A DNA stretch of 64,000 nucleotides from Echria macrotheca (lineage: Eukaryota > Ascomycota > Sordariomycetes > Sordariales > Schizotheciaceae). Position 1 is the stretch's first letter. Each line of letters begins with the position of its first letter. The stretch lies in contig MU839827.1 of assembly GCA_030411725.1 (NCBI GenBank), forward strand, positions 3,045,027 to 3,109,026. The letters are read 5' to 3'. The notes beneath the pieces were generated by a model, which did no database searches, was not told the origin of the DNA, and saw nothing but the letters and a program-made list of their open reading frames with translations. This document shows, one piece after another, positions 43,137 to 56,200 of this stretch. The translations under genes were made by a program, and so were the position numbers.

Positions 43137-45914
43137 ATGGCTCCGGCACGAGACACGCCGTTCCGCTCGGCGGATATGAGCATGGTCCAGCTGTACATTT
43201 CCAACGAAATCGGCCGCGAAGTTGTCAACGCCCTCGGCGAGCTCGGCCTCGTCCAGTTCCGCGATGTACGGACTCGAGAATTCTCATGCTGCATAGCCTG
43301 CTGACAAGCGATAGCTCAACGGCGACATCAGCGCATTCCAGCGCGCCTTCACCCAGGACATCCGTCGGCTAGACAATGTTGAGCGTCAACTTCGTAGGTC
43401 CAACCCACCTTGTCAAACCCCGTTACACAGGCTGACGACGCAGGCTACTTCCACGCCCAGATGGAAAAGGCAGGCATCCCCCTCCGAAAACTCGACCTGG
43501 ATGTCGACACCCTCGCGGCCCCGACCACGACCGAGATCGATGAGCTGGCCGAGCGCAGCCAGAGCCTGGAGCAGCGCGTGTCGTCCCTGAACGAGAGCTA
43601 CGAGACGCTGAAGAAGCGCGAGGTCGAGCTGACCGAGTGGCGCTGGGTGCTGCGCGAAGCCGGCGGCTTCTTCGATCGAGCCCACGGCAATGTCGATGAG
43701 ATCCGAGCGTCGACCGAGAACGACGACGCCCCTCTCCTGCAGGATATCGAGCAGCACAACGGCGCCGCCGAGGTCGAGCGGTCCTTCTCGGGCATGAACA
43801 TCGGATTCGTCGCCGGCGTCATAGCCAGAGACCGAGTCGCTGCGTTTGAGCGCATCCTCTGGCGCACCCTCCGCGGTAACCTGTACATGAACCAGGCCGA
43901 GATCCCCGAGCCGCTGATCGACCCCGTCAACAACGAGCCTATCCAGAAGAACGTGTTTGTCATTTTTGCCCACGGAAAGGAGATCCTCGCCAAGATCCGC
44001 AAGATCTCTGAGTCGATGGGCGCCGAGGTGTACAATGTCGACGAGAACAGCGATCTGCGCCGCGATCAGGTTCACGAGGTCAATGCTAGGCTCAACGACG
44101 TCCAGAATGTCCTTCGCAACACGCAGCAGACGCTCGAGGCCGAGCTCAACCAGATCTCGCGCTCCCTTGCCGCCTGGATGGTGCTGATCTCCAAGGAAAA
44201 GGCTGTCTACAACACGCTCAACCTGTTCTCGTACGACCGCGCCCGTCGGACCCTCATCGCCGAGGCCTGGTGTCCCACGCACGATCTGCCCCTGATTCGG
44301 TCCACGCTGCAGGATGTGAACAACCGAGCTGGCCTCTCGGTACCGTCCATTATCAACGAGATTCGCACCAACAAGAAGCCGCCGACGTACCTCAAGACGA
44401 ACAAATTTACCGAGGCCTTCCAGACCATTGTCAACGCCTACGGCACCGCTTCGTATCAGGAAGTCAACCCGGCCATCCCCGTCATCGTCACATTTCCGTT
44501 CCTCTTCGCTGTCATGTTTGGCGACTTTGGCCACGCCTGCATCATGCTCTCGGCCGCCCTCGCCATGATCTACTGGGAGAAGCCGCTGAAGAAGGTCACG
44601 TTTGAGCTGTTTGCCATGATCTACTACGGTCGCTACATCGCCCTGGTCATGGCTTCCTTCTCCATATTTACCGGTCTCATCTACAACGACGTGTTCTCCA
44701 AGTCCATGACACTGTTTAAAAGCCAGTGGTACTGGGAAGTTCCCGAAGGCTGGAAGGCTGGTCAGCCCGTTACGGCCAACCTGACGAGCGACTACCGGTA
44801 TCCTTTTGGTCTCGACTGGAGGTGGCACGGCACCGAGAACGATCTGCTCTTCACCAACAGCTACAAGATGAAGATGTCCATCATTCTCGGATGGGCCCAC
44901 ATGACGTACTCGCTCTGCTTCTCGTACATCAACGCGCGCCACTTCAAGAGGAACATCGACATCTGGGGCAACTTTGTTCCTGGCATGATCTTCTTCCAGG
45001 CCATCTTTGGCTATCTCGTCGTGTGCATTATCTACAAGTGGAGTGTGGACTGGCTAGGTCTCAAGATCCAGCCGCCGGGGCTACTCAACATGTTGATCTA
45101 CATGTTCCTGCAGCCCGGTTTTATTGATATCCCTCTGTACCCGGGCCAGAAGTATGTTCAGGTTGGTCTGCTGCTGCTGGCCGTCGCGCAGGTTCCCATC
45201 CTTCTCTTCCTCAAGCCTCTGTACCTGCGGTGGGAGCACAACCGGGCACGAGCCAAGGGCTATCGGGGTATTGGTGAGCGGTCCCGAGTTAGTGCCCTGG
45301 ACGCAGACGACGAGGATGACAATGGTCATGCTGTGGCCGGCCGCGACAGCCTAGGTAGCGATGAGGGTGTAGCTATGATCACACAGGACCTGGGCGAGGA
45401 GGAGCACGAGGAGTTTGAGTTTAGCGAGGTGATGATCCACCAAGTTATTCACACGATCGGTATGTTTTGGGGAATTTTTGGTGGGGGATCAGATGCTAAC
45501 GGGTCTAGAATTCTGCCTCAACTGCGTCTCGCACACGGCATCCTACCTCCGTCTCTGGGCTCTGTCTCTGGCGCATCAGCAGCTCTCTGCCGTGCTGTGG
45601 TCGATGACGCTGGGGCCAGCGCTCAAGTCGGAGGGCATCGGCGGCGCTATTTATCTGGTTATCACATTCTACATGTTCTTTTGTCTGAGTTGTATAATTC
45701 TGATTGTCATGGAGGGTGTATCAGCCATGGTAAGTTTTTTTGGTCTCTCGGTGTTTTGCAGTGGCTAATTTGTGAATTACAGCTTCACTCGCTCCGTCTG
45801 GCCTGGGTCGAGTCGTTCTCCAAGTTTGCCGAGTTTGGCGGGTGGTCGTTTGCGCCGTTTTCGTTTACGACCATGATAGAAGAGTCGGAGGAGTTGAAAG
45901 ATTATCTCGGGTAA
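43137..45914 (+). CDS. vph-1: V-type proton ATPase subunit a (Vph1 type)
   Basis: Membrane V0 subunit that forms the proton half-channels of the vacuolar H+-ATPase and links V0 to V1. Exons are 43137-43265, 43315-43393, 43444-45459, 45509-45729 and 45783-45914 (introns 49, 50, 49 and 53 nt), giving 858 aa, the normal length. The N-terminal cytosolic half begins with FRSADMSMVQLYISNEIGR and has coiled-coil stretches. The membrane half has TFPFLFAVMFGDFGHACIML, HMTYSLCFSYINARHFKR and SHTASYLRLWALSLAHQQLS, whose Arg756 corresponds to the proton-transport arginine (yeast Arg735). The C-terminus LHSLRLAWVESFSKFAEFGGWSFAPFSF is fully conserved. All five exons join in frame. A long antisense open frame over exon 3 is a shadow of codon bias. 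Confidence 0.97.
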
Positions 45915-46216
45915 CCCCTGGCTGGCCTGTATTAGTTGGTAGTGATAGACCTCGTCTGAGGGTGTGTAATACAGTGTATATTCATAACTTGCTGTGTGCG
46001 AGTGTATATGTCTAGAGGTCATGCCGGGCGGCGAGTGGCCGTCTTGTGTGTGTTTAATCGGTGGCTTCCAGTGTGATTCCGACTTTGTGTGGAGTATCTA
46101 TCTTGTTTACTTCCACCCCTCAAAACCCCCCAGTTTTCTAACGCCAACCCTTCCCTGGTTGCGTCGATTAAAAAAAAGAGAAAAAAACAAGGCACATTAG
46201 CAGCATTATTTAGTTC
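45915..46216. other. Intergenic between VPH1 and the tRNA gene
   Basis: VPH1 3' flank. The A/T-rich stretch at 46168-46192 lies just beyond the tRNA 3' end; on the tRNA's own (minus) strand it reads as T-runs and can serve as the Pol III terminator. Confidence 0.45.
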
Positions 46217-46288
46217 TAGCTCGAACTCGTTTCGATCGAGTGACCTCCGGGTTATGAGCCCGGCGCGCTTCCGCTGCGCCATCGAGCT
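46217..46288 (-). tRNA. Initiator tRNA-Met (anticodon CAT)
   Basis: A 72-nt cloverleaf on the minus strand. The acceptor stem is AGCTCGA / TCGAGCT with discriminator A, the anticodon loop CTCATAA (anticodon at 46254-46256) is closed by CCGGG/CCCGG, and the D-arm region is GCGCAGCGGAAGCGC. Initiator features are clear: A1-U72 as the first pair, the T-loop ATCGAAA in place of TTCGA, and three G-C pairs next to the anticodon loop. No intron is present. A T-rich stretch on the transcribed strand follows the 3' end. Confidence 0.95.
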
Positions 46289-46469
46289 TGCTTATGATTT
46301 GGTGCTTGTTTCTGTGTAGTGAGTCTCTACCTATATCTGCAGAAAAAGATCTAGGTCTAGGTGTAGGGAGAAATATAAATATGGTGTTATGGGCTTGGCC
46401 TCTCTTTTCTACTCTCCAGGTTTAGTAGGTTTAGTATAGGAAGTAGATGGATGAGGACTGTTTTGAGGT

Positions 46470-46509
46470 TTGTTTCTTTCTCTCTCTTTCTCTCTCTCTG
46501 TGTGTGTGT
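46470..46509. repeat. CT/GT microsatellite
   Basis: TTTCTCTCTCTTTCTCTC followed by a TGTGTGTGTG run; simple-sequence repeat in intergenic DNA. Confidence 0.8.
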
Positions 46510-46965
46510 TTGGTACAATTTAATGCAATGGTGCATCAGAAGCCTTGGGACACTCTTTTCTGTCTGCGTATTATGAGAATTGCATTGGGAGTTTGTTTAT
46601 ATGAGGTCCCCTTCGGAGGCCGTCGACTTTTGGATGTGTGAGAGAGGAGCGGGGTTGATGCAACATAGATTATCTCGCGCTGTCCGCGTGGGTAGGACGT
46701 GATATTATAGGTAGGTAGATATCTGTGGGAAACTGAGGTCCATCCAGGGCAGAAATTCTGACTGGAGGGCACCGAGGTTGTCAGTGATTCCTAGACGATA
46801 AAAGCCTTTGTATTGTTTTGTTCTCCTTTGTTAACGTTCTGGGCATGAAGCCATCATATAGCAGGATCCAGATCAGGAGACTGACCTGGATCAACCAACA
46901 TCATCTGACGTGCTGACTCATGGAATCCTTGAACTGAATCACCTTTCCATAGTATCTTGGGTGAG

Positions 46966-47009
46966 CTGTGTCTAAGCTGTATCTGAGCTGCGTCTATGCT
47001 GCATCTAAG
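46966..47009. repeat. 11-bp tandem repeat, four copies
   Basis: Four consecutive imperfect units of consensus CTGYRTCTRWG (CTGTGTCTAAG, CTGTATCTGAG, CTGCGTCTATG, CTGCATCTAAG), 44 bp in total. Confidence 0.8.
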
Positions 47010-50000
47010 CCTGGAGTAGTCTACATGCCTCTATCCGCCGGCAAGCAGACAGTTTTGGTTACATCTCGGCTCCGTGGTCCAGGTTAGACATTGTCACCAT
47101 CCGTCAACTGCCCAGTCAGATGCGGATGAGTGTGTGGTCTCGCGTATATCAGTGTCCAACAGGCACTTTTTTTTTCCCCAGCAGGTTGACCATTTCCAGT
47201 TCAAGTTTGCCGTTTCACGAGCTTGAAGATCTGCTCCATATTTGTGTTGTCACAGGGATGATTTAGGTTCGGGTCTCTCAAGTCCTGACTAGTTAGTCAC
47301 CTGAGATGAACCGTCTCCGAGGGCCGAGGACGCTGTTTGTCTTCCTCCTTGCGTTGACTGTTTCCCCCAGTTGTATCTTGTTGTATGTGGTACGGCATCT
47401 AGGATGTATCCTCTCTACTCATCCAGGCGTCCTGCGAGCGACGCCCCAGTGAAGAGGACTGGCTCATACCATCTTGATGCTCTCTCTGATTCATCCTGAC
47501 GACGCCTTACTCGGTGAGTATCTGACTGCAGATGTCAGCAGAAAAGCAAGGCTGTCAAATCCACTGGATGAAGAGGTCAGGAAATATGGAGAGATTTATC
47601 TACTGTTGCCCCGTGGACATGACAAGAGTCTCGTGCCTGGTGTTTACGGCATATATCCGAGGAGCCCGCGGAGGGTGAATCATCCACGCCCCCTTTTTTT
47701 TTTCAGGGGGTGTGTATGTAGAGTTGAGAGGCTGAACGCCCCTAGCTCTGGGGAAGGGGGAAACGGGGAAGCAAAACACTCAGCTAGGGTAGGATGAGAC
47801 CGGGGGAAGCGGCATTAACTTCCCGCCCTTTCTTCTTGACAAATCCCCAGAGGATGGGTTTAGTATCAGCTGCAGGGCGAGATGAGAAGGATTCCGAGGG
47901 TCACAAGTACTGTAAAATTTTCTTCTTCTTCTATCTGGACAACTCCAACATGGCGTTGAAATTCGTCATACCGCGCGGTAATCATGCTGTGGACAGTTGA
48001 CTGCTAGAAAGCAGGGCGAACGACGGGAGTCGAAGAGGGTAACCAACTCGTTCGTCGGCAGGCGAAAGTGGCAAGTAACTGCTAGGGCAACGTCAAATAG
48101 AGAGGGCGTCGTCAGGGTGGTCAAATAGTGGGATGACGCTTCCAGTGGTCCTTGGGCCAGTTTATACCCGGAGATGGATAGAGGTAATTCTGTTGGCAGC
48201 TACGATGCCTGGACAATAACAAGTAAATTTACCTCACACGTAGTTATCCTCGCCGCCCATAACAACAAGCCAAAATACCTAAACCACAAGAGACAGACAA
48301 AGCTGCACTTCTTAGAGCACTCGGTATATCCCGCATGCAAGGCAACCACCCGCCCACATGGTACTCAGCTGCATGTAATCAGACAAGGTAGTAGCCATGT
48401 ATTTCTTGCACTTTGATCGATTTGCTTTTCTGATCGGTTCTGTCATCTGGCACTTTGATCGGTCTGGGGTGGTGGTACATACATGCTCGGCAGTTGCCTG
48501 GGTTGCCTGAGCCTTTTTCTGCCTGTCCCGCTGTCCCGCTGTCCTCCCGCCTTCCTTCCATCAACCTTCTAGAAAACGCGGAAAGATGCAGGCCAAGTCC
48601 ACCCCCGAGCACCCCGTCAGCCTTGCTTTTATTGATAGGGCGACGGGCGATTCGTTTATGGTTATATAAGAGAGATGGGACTGAAGAGGGGAAACAGGGG
48701 CAGAAGGGGGGGTGGCAGATCCCGCGTATGTGTGGGATTTCCCGCTTCCCTCCCGTTCGTCCCGTGTCATTGATGTTATGTAAAAGTTGGTACTGCTTGT
48801 TGGTCTTGACTCTGGATGAGAGTGTGTCGGAGGAGTCAATTGGGAAAAATCTATGCATCTTGAGGAGAGGGGTTTATTTGGGATCTGGGATTGTTTACAC
48901 CGTGATAGTTGACGAAAAAGGAGATTTAGCTCAAAACATTGCTAGGGAGTCTGGCAAATAAACGAATGATAAAACACCGGAGAGTACATACATGTCTCCC
49001 ATGATCTAAGGTTCCTTGGTTGGGTACACCACCCGGAAGCCGTCCCGGCTGGCTGCATTCACTCACCACCGCATTTCGAATGCACCGGCTGTATGTGAGA
49101 AAAAAAAACAGCAGAATTACGTACCTCTTTTAAATGAAAACCTCATATATCTAGAAATTCACCCTTTGTAATACGACCGTCAGAATGACCAAGAATCTTA
49201 GCAAAGAAACAGAAAAAGAAAAACAAAAAAACGCCCTGCAGCGCTGCAAAACCAAATCCCCGTATTCTTTTGCGCCAATTTATTCCATACACCCAAGCAT
49301 CACCAACACCCAAACCGTATGATCGCCATTCTATCCGTCGTCCGCCGAACCCCATTCATTCCACCACCCAACCTACTCCGTACCCTACTCCGTATTCCGT
49401 AGAGCAAACTAATCCTAACAAAGAAATCATCAAACCATTCCGGACCAACAAAACCACAGCACACATTCATTACCAAAGTCCCATCAAAAAAATTATCTAC
49501 ACCAAAGCCGGGCGTAAGTACCCTCTACACTACCCCCCTCCCGCCCCCCTCCCCTGTCCCCCATCCCCAAAACCGGTACACAATCCGTATCCAGGCCGTG
49601 TAACCACACACCCACATCTCCCTCCCGAACCGACCGAACGAACTTTTCACACACAAACAGGGCAAACAGAAACACCACCACTACCACGACGCATATGTCG
49701 ATGGATGGATGGGTACTTACCCGCCCACAGCCAAGCAGCAGCATACCCATCGCTTCCGAATGGTACATGCATATGTAGCATCAAAAGAATTTGCGAGAAG
49801 AGAGCCAATTGACCAATCCCCTTGCCTCAATTCCTCTTCTCTCCCCCTCTTCCCCCCTCCTCAACAAAAAAAAATTATTTCGTGGTCGACAATTAAAATC
49901 TCCAAAAAAAAGAGACAAGGCTGGGAACGAGCCTCGTTCCGCTATTATTCCATCATTTTCATCACCCGAAGCCACCACCATCACCTCCCACTTCGGGACC

Positions 50001-50782
50001 GTACGGAGTACCGCCGACATTCCTTGTCCGGATGGATTGGATATCCCATTACCATCGGGCAACAAAAACCAGCCACCAACCACCAACCACCAGCCACCGG
50101 CGCTTTTGCCGATCCGAGTAGTGGAATGAAATGCAATCATCATGAGTGTGCGTCAACAGTCTCGGCCAAATAACCGACCATCACAACACACAGTAAATCC
50201 GTGGTAACATTCTGTAAAGCACCCAATGGCTCGCCCAAAATAAGCTCTGAGCTCAGTCTATTCTGCATTGCCTATGTATGATCGATCGGCTTTTGTCTTA
50301 TCCTCTCTTTCATCACCACCACTTTTGCCAGGCCTGAGGGGGGTGTACACAACAACCCTGATGAGCTGTAGCAGCACCACCACCAATAAACAAACTTAGC
50401 AAACTTGGACATTGAGTCCAAAGCAACCACCCCTCTTGCTTGCAAAATTCCTCCTCCTCCAAAACGCCAATGCTAGTTTTGTCAAAAACTCCGGTGTCCG
50501 CATAGCCAAAGCGGCTAGGGAGAATGCAAAAAGAAAAAAGAGACAAAAGACAAAGAGGATATTAAACAACTGTATCTGGGTATTTCCGGCTCTGCCCTTA
50601 AAGTTAAGGAAATGGCCATGCTGGTGGGCACTGGCGAATGCGCAACCCAGGCTTGGACGCAAAAAATGCGAGGATTAAAGGTATCGTAGTCGGAAATAAG
50701 GCCTGGAAAATGCCTGTGCGTGCAAGCAGAGAATCGAGTCGAATGTGCGCCCCGGGATGCGGCCGCCATCGGAGCCATCCCG

Positions 50783-52822
50783 TCAGTCGGTCCCCGTAAA
50801 TTCCGTGTCGACGTTGTAAGCCAGCTGTGACCACACCCGCCAGTGAAGCACTCCGAGATGTGCCAGACGGACCGCCATGTCGTCAATACCGGCTTCCTCG
50901 CGCGGATCCCTTGACAGCCCGCTTTCGCCGAGGAGCACATCACGGTCTCTGTCCGACCAACCACGGCCGCTACCATGGATCCGGCCGCCCGTGGCTACCG
51001 TGAACAGCCCGACACCAGAAAGCTTCTTAAACTCCTTGATCCGTCGGGCCAGCGCGGCGAGCAGCCGCTGCTGGAACTGAGACTCGACCTCGCGGAAGAT
51101 GTCGCTCTGCACATCGGTCAGACACTTGGTGAGGTGGGCTTCGAATTCCGGGAGCGCAGGGGCGTTGTTGACAAAGCGCAGGATCTGCACCGCCATGACC
51201 GGAGCAAGTGACTGCCATTTCTGCTGTGAGCGGCTTGCTGGCGTGGCCGTATTGAGAAGCGCAACCAGCGAGTTGTACACTTGTTGCGGCCGGCTGCGGT
51301 TCGTGGTCTCGCCAAGGTCAGACGATGAATGGTTGGACAGATAGCTCGAGTTCCGAGGCGAAGAGGTCACCGAACCTCGGTCGCTAAAGGCCAAACTCGC
51401 AGGGCGTGATGTTGGCGCACAAAAGTTGAAATCCACAGATGACCGACTGCTCCGGGCGGATGCCGTGCCGCCGAATCCCGCAGCGAACGGGTTCGACTGC
51501 ATCAATCTTGATACCCGCTCTAGATCGTCGTACTTGCGCATGCAAATCTCGAGGCAGATGCTGTCGTACACGTCGGACCGGAGCTTGACAATTCGATCCT
51601 CATCAAACAGGAACGTGGCGGGAAAGTTTTCCGTCGAGGTCGAGGGCAGAATAAGCGTCAAGAGCGCTTCGATAAAGACGGCCATGTCGCCGAGAGCTTC
51701 GGCATGCGGGATCGAGCCGTTGGAGCACTGGGCCGATGACTGGGCCCTCTGATACCACGCCGTGGCCCCGCGGATGTCCATCCGGCCCGTCTGGATCCTC
51801 TTGAGGAAAAAGCGCTGCTCAAAGTTGACCGTGTCGTCGATTAGTACCGGGCGAAGACACCGGATCTGGTGGTTCGCAACGTCGAGCTTCATGGCCTCGA
51901 GCACGCTGAGAAGACTGCGCATGCCCTTGACCAATTCGTTCATATCGTTGCTGCGGTTTCCACTCCTCAGCTCATTGTACATCTCGTCGACCCACTCGTC
52001 TCGCATTGGCGCGCAGTGCAGCTTCAAAACCCCGGAAAGCCATGAGGCGAGCTTCTCCAAGTCAGCCACCCCCTTGTGGAACTGCTGCATCAACAGATCC
52101 ACGTTGAGGCCTTCGTTCAGGATCTCGCGGTCCCTCTGGGGCACCAATGTCGAGATGATTTCCTTGACGGCTTTCAACAGAACAGGCAGGCACCACTCCC
52201 CATTGGTGCCGTATCGCCGAGCGAAGCCGTCCCGGTCCACCACAAACTGAGTCAACTGCTCCTCCAACGCGGTCCAAAATTGGTTGGCTTTTTCTTGTTT
52301 TCTCCGCCCCTTCTCACCGTCTAGGTTCGGGCGGAAGTGCAGTTCGGGATCGAAGTTGATGTCGTGGCGCAACTTCGGGTTGTGTATTATCTTGTGAACA
52401 TCCAGCTCGCTTAGCGTGTGCTTTGTGACCGGTGGCTCCAATGGACGGCTGGGAGACGTGGTCACCATGAAACGCGAGAGCGGCGACGGCCGCCTTTCCA
52501 CAACCGGCGCAACCTGGGCTGCCAGATAGTCCTCCGGGGGCTGTCGGGGGCCCGAGCTGGTTGAGCATGAAGACGATGTTCTGGAAAGTCCCGGCGCCAC
52601 CTCGACTACCGGTGTGGCCGGAGCCGTCTCCTCGCCCACGAGAACGCGGGAGCCTCCCATGGCAAGCACCGACTCGGCAAACTTTGTTTCTTGGTTCGAC
52701 TCGGGCGCAGACTGGCGGGATTCGGTCGTCGCTTCGGCCGGTATCGGCTCATCGCTGGAATCCTGCCTCCTGTGAGCCGCCATGTGGCTCTCTATGCCTC
52801 CACCGGCCCCTTGGTCGTTCAT
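50783..52822 (-). CDS. SOK1: TCP11/SOK1 family protein
   Basis: Single coding exon, 679 aa, from the ATG at 52822. The long alpha-helical domain (about residues 195-640) is that of the T-complex protein 11 family. Recognisable segments are FWTALEEQLTQFVVDRDGF, LVPQRDREILNEGLNVDLLMQQF, WLSGVLKLHCAPMRDEWVDEM, LDVANHQIRCLRPVLI and VNFEQRFFLKRI. In yeast, Sok1 suppresses loss of protein kinase A, so a role near cAMP/PKA signalling is likely but indirect. The N-terminal 150 residues are disordered and Ser/Pro/Thr-rich. The open frame continues 5 codons upstream only to a TTG. A 5'-UTR intron seems to end 5 nt before the ATG. The protein may be longer if an upstream exon is coding, but the domain is complete as given. 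Confidence 0.9.
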   Translation of the reverse strand: MNDQGAGGGIESHMAAHRRQDSSDEPIPAEATTESRQSAPESNQETKFAESVLAMGGSRVLVGEETAPATPVVEVAPGLSRTSSSCSTSSGPRQPPEDYLAAQVAPVVERRPSPLSRFMVTTSPSRPLEPPVTKHTLSELDVHKIIHNPKLRHDINFDPELHFRPNLDGEKGRRKQEKANQFWTALEEQLTQFVVDRDGFARRYGTNGEWCLPVLLKAVKEIISTLVPQRDREILNEGLNVDLLMQQFHKGVADLEKLASWLSGVLKLHCAPMRDEWVDEMYNELRSGNRSNDMNELVKGMRSLLSVLEAMKLDVANHQIRCLRPVLIDDTVNFEQRFFLKRIQTGRMDIRGATAWYQRAQSSAQCSNGSIPHAEALGDMAVFIEALLTLILPSTSTENFPATFLFDEDRIVKLRSDVYDSICLEICMRKYDDLERVSRLMQSNPFAAGFGGTASARSSRSSVDFNFCAPTSRPASLAFSDRGSVTSSPRNSSYLSNHSSSDLGETTNRSRPQQVYNSLVALLNTATPASRSQQKWQSLAPVMAVQILRFVNNAPALPEFEAHLTKCLTDVQSDIFREVESQFQQRLLAALARRIKEFKKLSGVGLFTVATGGRIHGSGRGWSDRDRDVLLGESGLSRDPREEAGIDDMAVRLAHLGVLHWRVWSQLAYNVDTEFTGTD

Positions 52823-52827
52823 ATTTG

Positions 52828-53236
52828 CTGCAGTCAACGTATGACGGGTTCCCGTGTCAGGTTCCGAGTAGAGCAGACCGCTACGGAATCGGAATCCCGG
52901 CTAATGCTGAACGACAGCGAAGCGGCCACACGCTCAGGGGGCCGCGAATTTATAGACAAAAAAGGGGGCAACTAGAAACCGGAGGGGCGGGCGTGGCTCG
53001 ACCTTTCTACGTGTGTCAGCAAAGCACCCTCCCATTGAACAAGCCGGGGCATGGAAAGCGGCAAACAAAGGCGAGATGGGCGACACGACCGCATATGTTA
53101 GGTCTCGTGAGGCGGCTACTTGCATGGAGCACCGTGGACCTTGACTGCCCTTGTGATCGGGAAGGATGGAGTCGTGCCGGGAACAGCGGGAAAGCTTGTG
53201 TACCGGGTCTCAAGTAAAGCGAGGAAACACGCTCAC
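52828..53236 (-). other. Putative 5'-UTR intron of SOK1
   Basis: On the minus strand, donor CTGCAG|GTGAGC at 53236 and acceptor GACTGCAG ending at 52828, with a CCTGACAC branch-like motif about 30 nt upstream. The acceptor lies 5 nt before the ATG. Length 409 nt. Confidence 0.4.
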
Positions 53237-56200
53237 CTGCAGGCGTCCTGGGTCGGCGTCGCTCGGTATCGGCTGGAGTAGCCTCGAGGTCCGTAGGATC
53301 CAGTAGTAGACAGTATATACTACAAGGCTGATTGCAGCAGCCAAAGGTACGCGGCCGGAAAAGGGGCTCGGCCACGGCGGGCCGCGGAGGGATGTTGTCG
53401 TCGTCGACAGGACAAAGGCGCAGGCCGAAGAAAGACACGGAGGGAAAGGCCGTTTCCCTCCCCAACCGGACGCGGACTAGGCCCGTTTTCTATCTTGTGT
53501 TTTTGTATACTCGAGGCGGGAGCAGCGGCGAGTGGGTGTGAGCAACGGTAAAGACAGGCCGGAGCAGACTTCGGCGGACGACGAACAAGAAACGGGAAAA
53601 AAGGAGTGACAGAAAGGACAAGAGAGAACGAAGGCGCAGACGGGGGGGTAGGAAGCGGTAGTAATATTAGCAAGGGAGAGAGAGAGAGAGAGACAGCGGT
53701 GGAAAATGGAAAGGGAACGAGCGACAGGCCACTGGTGCCGGCAAAGCCAGCGTCCAGGAGAGCCACAGAAGGGACATCCATGGCTGGCGGTATCAGCGCT
53801 GAGTCTGGGAGTCTGGGACAGCAGCCGCAGAGAGAGGGTCCCGGAGCGTGCCTGTTCGTGGCTAGCAGGCAATGGGGGCTGGCTGGCTCGCCGCAAAATT
53901 GTTTGCGCTAAAATCAAATTCCCACACCCCCCACCCCACCCACCACCCCCTGGCCGCTTCGCTCACCCGTCAGTGGTCAACTGGTCGCGGCCACGGTGGA
54001 ACGCCCCCTTCTGCTGTGAGGCGCGTCCAGGTCACTGGTGAGCGAGGCCCGCCTGAGGGTTGCAGCCTTCCAGGTACCGCCCTTGCTCGGTGCTGGCCCT
54101 TGGCTGTCCCTGCAAAAACCCTGTGCGGTGTGCGGGTAGGGGTTGAGCATTGGTACCTGTGCCATGTACCGAGTACCTGACCACCAGTCTCGACACCACA
54201 CTCCCGCCGCCTCCCATTATCACTCATCACCTTGCCTGCATCGACCTGTCGCAGGCCGAGGCTACCAGAGCGCTTGCTTTCCACGGCCTTCGGTTGCGGA
54301 AATCTCATCGATGCTCCGTCAATTGGTAGGTGGGCGGCGTGCCAGCACGCAAGCACGCTGCACTGCACACCTCAGACCGTGGGCAGCTTCCGAAAGGCCC
54401 TCTCACCGCTGACCTCCCGGAACTGCATGAGGATGACCATGACCATTCCTATTGAACTTTTTTTTTGGCCCGCGCGGAGTATCAAGTGAGCACATCCGGA
54501 AGCGCCAGGGCGCGGGACGCGTTATCTGCAGCTCCGGGCCGCAGGAAGCTCCTTCTCACCAAACCTGAGCCTCCCGTTGGGGCGGTCTTGCAAGAGACGC
54601 TCATCATTGCGAACTGACCCGACGGGCATTAATAAAGCAACGCTGACCCAGCTGTCGATGGAAGGCACCGAAATAGCCTGTGTCGATGGGCGGCGGTGAG
54701 CGGCCCCTCAGGCGCAGGAGCATGCCACACCAGGCAGTTTTGCAACAGAAGAGGTTTTCTGCCTCTCTTGGCCAGCTCATTCATCCCCATCCCACCCTCC
54801 TGAGCGCGATTCAATTCAATGCACCGCTGATCCGATCCATCTGAAGTTGTGGACCGCTCACCATTGAACCCCTTTCTCGCCCTGCGCGGCAACTCCCTGC
54901 CACTTTGGGGTCGAAACTCTGCTCCAAGCGGCTACAGGTCTCGATGGCGATGCTGCCGCGGAGCCCGGATGGAGAGAAACAAAAGTCGGTTCCGCTTCTG
55001 TTGCATGCAGGACGATATGAATTCGCCTCCCTCTTTCGCCTCGCCATCTGTGCGCCGAAACCGCCGTCCAAAATGAGGGAGGAGCGGGAAGTCAGCCGCT
55101 CAATCAGTGGTTTATAGGTGTCGCCATTTGTATGGAACGGGCCAGAAAGGGATATTGGAAAAAAGAAGCAACTTTTACATAGACTATGCACCTCCTGCCG
55201 CGCGAATTCGTTGTCGTTCCCCCCCTTTCCTGCTTTCTTGGATCATCAGCGCTGCCACCTCACCTCACTAGTTAGTCTGGACTGCTCCCTCGCAGCCCAG
55301 ATCGACAACTCGGCACCAATGGCCGGGCTCGGGAGTGGGCACGATGCCCAGATCCCAGATGCCCAGCAATGATTTTGGCTGTCGAACTCGGAGCCGAGAC
55401 TGGGAACACGAGAGAGATCGGTGGTTCTGCGGGGGTCGGGCCGGCCTTCGTATTTCATGCACATCTCACAGCGTGCTGTGTGATATTGCGAATGCTGAGG
55501 TCCGACGGGGGCGCTCCCGTTCGCCGCTCTCCGCGTCGCCGCCGCCGCCTTCTTCTTCTCTATCGCCAAAAAGAAACATGCAGGCCTTCACAACAAATCA
55601 GACATGGCTTCGCCGACTGCGGCGGCAACTTGACTCGGATAGCCCAAATTGGCTGCGACTCTGGATGATTGGGGACTGCGTGGCGCGCCGGCCCCGGGAA
55701 AACAAAGCATATTGCGCCAGAGCACTGTTTCGTTCCGACTGATACAAACTTGCCTCTTTACCAGATACTTGAAGGATGCGGATTGCGTCTGGGCCCTGGT
55801 CTCCGGCTCGACGGCGCAAGGTGAGTGGATGGCAGACGGCCGACATAGACGTCGAGAGTGCCCAATGGCCATGCCATCAGGCCGGCAGCATGCCGTGATG
55901 CAAATGAGGTGGATTCGAGGTGGAAACGACAGAAATAGGAGATGCATCACTGGTGGGAACGACTGGTCTGGGGATCTTCTGGAGCGATGCGATGTCGCAA
56001 TGCCTGCCACAATCGCCGTGTTCCACACAACTGGATATCATCCCGCGGGACAGCTCCAGCCACCAAACGCTCCCCTGGGCCCCCTTCCCCAACGGCAAAC
56101 GAGAGTGGGGTCTTGAGGCGATTCACACAGCTTTCTCGACGTGGTTTGACCACAGATAAGTCTCCGGCAAAAGACTTCTTCCTCCAGTGTCCGTGTATCG

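Larger units (their letters stand above)
46289..50782. other. Gene-poor intergenic region (4.5 kb)
   Basis: More A/T-rich than the gene blocks, with CT/GT microsatellite (about 46470-46509), an 11-bp tandem repeat (46966-47009), T/A homopolymer runs and an 8-bp perfect inverted repeat at 49924-49940. Open frames such as 48455-48961 have no domain or codon bias. No gene is supported; the right end is SOK1 3' flank. Confidence 0.45.

Noticed and set aside
43413..44942. 509-codon open frame antisense to VPH1
   Set aside because: A shadow of strongly GC3-biased codons; VPH1 on the plus strand is fully conserved and explains the region.
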